A stretch of 64,000 nt of DNA from Maricaulis sp036231565. GTDB taxonomy: Bacteria > Pseudomonadota > Alphaproteobacteria > Caulobacterales > Maricaulaceae. The DNA is taken from the NCBI GenBank assembly GCA_036231565.1, contig JAZAHA010000055.1, forward strand, positions 77,534 to 141,533, read 5' to 3'. Below are positions 62,701 through 64,000 of this stretch, one piece after another. How positions within the stretch are numbered: position 1 is the stretch's first letter; each line of letters starts with the position of its first letter. A program made the position numbers and the translations under genes. The notes beneath the pieces are model-generated. The model searched no databases, had not been told where the DNA came from, and saw nothing but the letters and a program-made list of their open reading frames with translations.

Positions 62701-63873
62701 CCCTTCATTAACAAAGGCATTGAAGACAAAGAAAAGTGGCGTGTTGAACTAGTCCGCATTCTAAACTTGACTGATGATAGCCATCTCTTCAAGACCATGG
62801 ATGAGTTGGCCGATCACGGTGAGCTGAAAGGAAATGTCTGGTTCACTAGTGACGGGACAAAGTACCTGCCGTTGTATGAGCCTAAGATGATCCACCATTA
62901 TGATCACCGATGGGCGACGTATGACGCGCAGATGGTCGCTTTCTCTGACGTCTCGGAGGCCGATCACAAATCGCCGGAATTTTCTGCACAGCCGCGTTGG
63001 TGGGTTGAAAGTGATTATATCGACCAATGGCTTGCTGATCGAAACTGGACGCCGGAATGGTTATTTGGATGGCGCGATACAACTAACGCGACGAATGAAA
63101 GGACAGCTATCGCAACGGTTTTCCCCGTTTGCGCCGTTGGCAATAATCTGCCCCTGATAATATTAGATAAGAGCCATCAAAAGAATGACTACGCTGCTCT
63201 TATCGCAAATATGTCCTCATTACCTTTTGATTATGCAGCGAGGCAGAAAGTCGGTGGCACACATCTCAATTACTTTCTGATGGAACAGCTTCCTGTTCTC
63301 GAACCATCGACATACAAGAAGGACGATTATGACTTTATCGTCCCACGCGTACTGGAGCTAACATACACCAGCCATTCCATGGCCCCCTTCGCCCGGGATC
63401 TGGGCTACGACGGCCCGCCCTTCGCCTGGGACGAGGAACGTCGTGCCGAGCTGCGCGCCGATCTAGATGCGTACTATGCACGGGTCTACGGCCTGACGCG
63501 AGATGAGCTGCGCTATGTCCTCAACCCCGCTGACGTTAAGGGCCCCGACTACCCGTCGGAAACCTTCCGCGTACTGAAGGAAAAGGAAATCCGCCTGCAC
63601 GGCAAATACCGCACCCGCGACCTCATCCTTGAAGCGTGGGATCGGATGGAGGCGGACGGGACCTTCGACGCGCTGGGACTGGGTGCCGACGTGGAGATGC
63701 AGGGCGAGACGCCACGCATCGAAGTGCCGGTGCTTGCCAGTCTGCGCGACGGCGCATGGGGATGGCCGGCACAGATCCAACCGCAAGACCGGCTGCGCTA
63801 TGCAGCTCAATACGCGCTCTGGGTCAGCGATCCCGCTCAAGATGCCTCGCACATGCGCGTGCTCGTCGCCTGC
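59785..63873 (+). CDS. DNA adenine methylase (DrmMI-like), 3' end interrupted
   Basis: 1363 native residues; the frame is open until an insertion-sequence end at 63874 and continues through it to the window edge. N6-adenine methylase: SAM-binding motif DPACGSG (489-495) and catalytic NPPW (761-764), with the Eco57I/PglX-type order. An N-terminal helical region (1-470) and a C-terminal target-recognition and closing region (about 800-1363) surround it. The ending motif set (YVLNPADVKGPDYPSETFRV, LKEKEIR, RTRDLILEAWDRM) is typical of large DISARM/Eco57I-type methylases. Third gene of the operon. Sequence from about 62.02 to 63.36 kb is clearly AT-richer than the flanks. Confidence 0.85.
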
Positions 63874-64000
63874 CTAGGACACAGACTCATAATTTCTGAG
63901 CCATATCTGGATAGCGGCGAGTTTGACGAGGGCAAGGTAGTTATCGGCGTGTTTTTCGTAGCGCGTTGCGATGGCCCGGAAGTGTTTGATCTTGCTGAAG
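63874..64000 (-). mobile_element. IS5-type insertion sequence, transposase C-terminus
   Basis: On the minus strand the frame 63999-63874 encodes the last 41 residues of an IS5-family transposase: KIKHFRAIATRYEKHADNY, then LALVKLAAIQIWL and YESVS before the stop. The stop TAG lies on the bases CTAG (63874-63877), the target type used by the IS427 group (YTAR). The element interrupts the methylase gene; the rest of it is outside the window. Confidence 0.8.

Noticed and set aside
51837..63873. Assignment as a BREX system
   Set aside because: The large methylase is PglX-like in layout, but no BrxC-type ATPase, PglZ phosphatase or BrxL is present in the window.

Overview
The window comes from a GC-rich alphaproteobacterium, most likely of the Maricaulales/Hyphomonadaceae-Caulobacterales lineage. 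The strongest pointer is a PopA-like protein at the left end: two receiver-like domains and a GGDEF domain that keeps the c-di-GMP inhibitory site but has lost the active site. Modular palindromic repeats between genes (about 4.6, 12.6, 15.7 and 16.9 kb), a kynurenine-pathway pair, M2 and M14 peptidases and an alphaproteobacterial gene style agree with this. No ribosomal RNA is present; one tRNA-Ser(UGA) lies at 36.8 kb.

Layout. 0-12.6 kb: PopA-like regulator, CaiB-type CoA transferase, pentapeptide-repeat protein, a candidate structured small RNA, WYL regulator, YihY membrane protein, 3-oxoacid CoA-transferase (scoAB), and an RND pump with its adaptor. 12.7-15.7 kb: a small accessory segment (membrane protein, DUF6471 protein, IS1595-type transposase, coiled-coil/zinc-ribbon protein, small basic protein) lying between inverted copies of a short repeat. 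15.9-30.9 kb: DUF4386 membrane protein, serine deaminase, TetR/DUF2855 pair, kynU-kynA, HupE/UreJ, a secreted duplicated-domain protein, M2 peptidase, YaiI-M14 pair, msrPQ. 31.0-34.9 kb: a tightly coupled GNAT-nitrilase fusion, GNAT and RimK-family ATP-grasp operon, then a GFA protein. 34.9-44.9 kb: two entericidin-like lipoproteins, AraC and VOC proteins, tRNA-Ser, then a housekeeping run rlpA-dac-tmk-holB-tatD-MBL, a DUF411 protein and a secreted glycoside-hydrolase-like protein.

45.3 kb to the right edge is a mobile genomic island, and the most interesting part. It opens with four co-oriented, nearly abutting genes: three large tyrosine recombinases (411, 512 and 762 aa) and a 156-aa helix-turn-helix/coiled-coil protein resembling the accessory protein of Tn554-type elements. 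After about 950 bp with transposase debris comes a three-gene operon with 3-4 bp gaps: a 1724-aa DEAD/DEAH helicase carrying a C-terminal DUF1998-type cysteine cluster, a 921-aa SNF2 helicase, and a DNA adenine methylase of at least 1363 aa (DPACGSG ... NPPW). The gene content matches DISARM (DrmA, DrmB, DrmD, DrmMI), but the DrmA helicase and the DUF1998 DrmB functions are in one polypeptide, which also recalls DruE of Druantia. I read it as a DISARM-like anti-phage system carried by a multi-recombinase element. At 63874 the methylase frame runs into the end of an IS5-type insertion sequence, so this copy may have lost the methylase C-terminus or been cut off from downstream partners.

Start codons were chosen from ribosome-binding sites and family lengths. 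Several genes use GTG or TTG starts, often in GTGA or ATGA overlaps (YaiI after M14, rimK, the MBL gene, holB, the small protein after the third recombinase).
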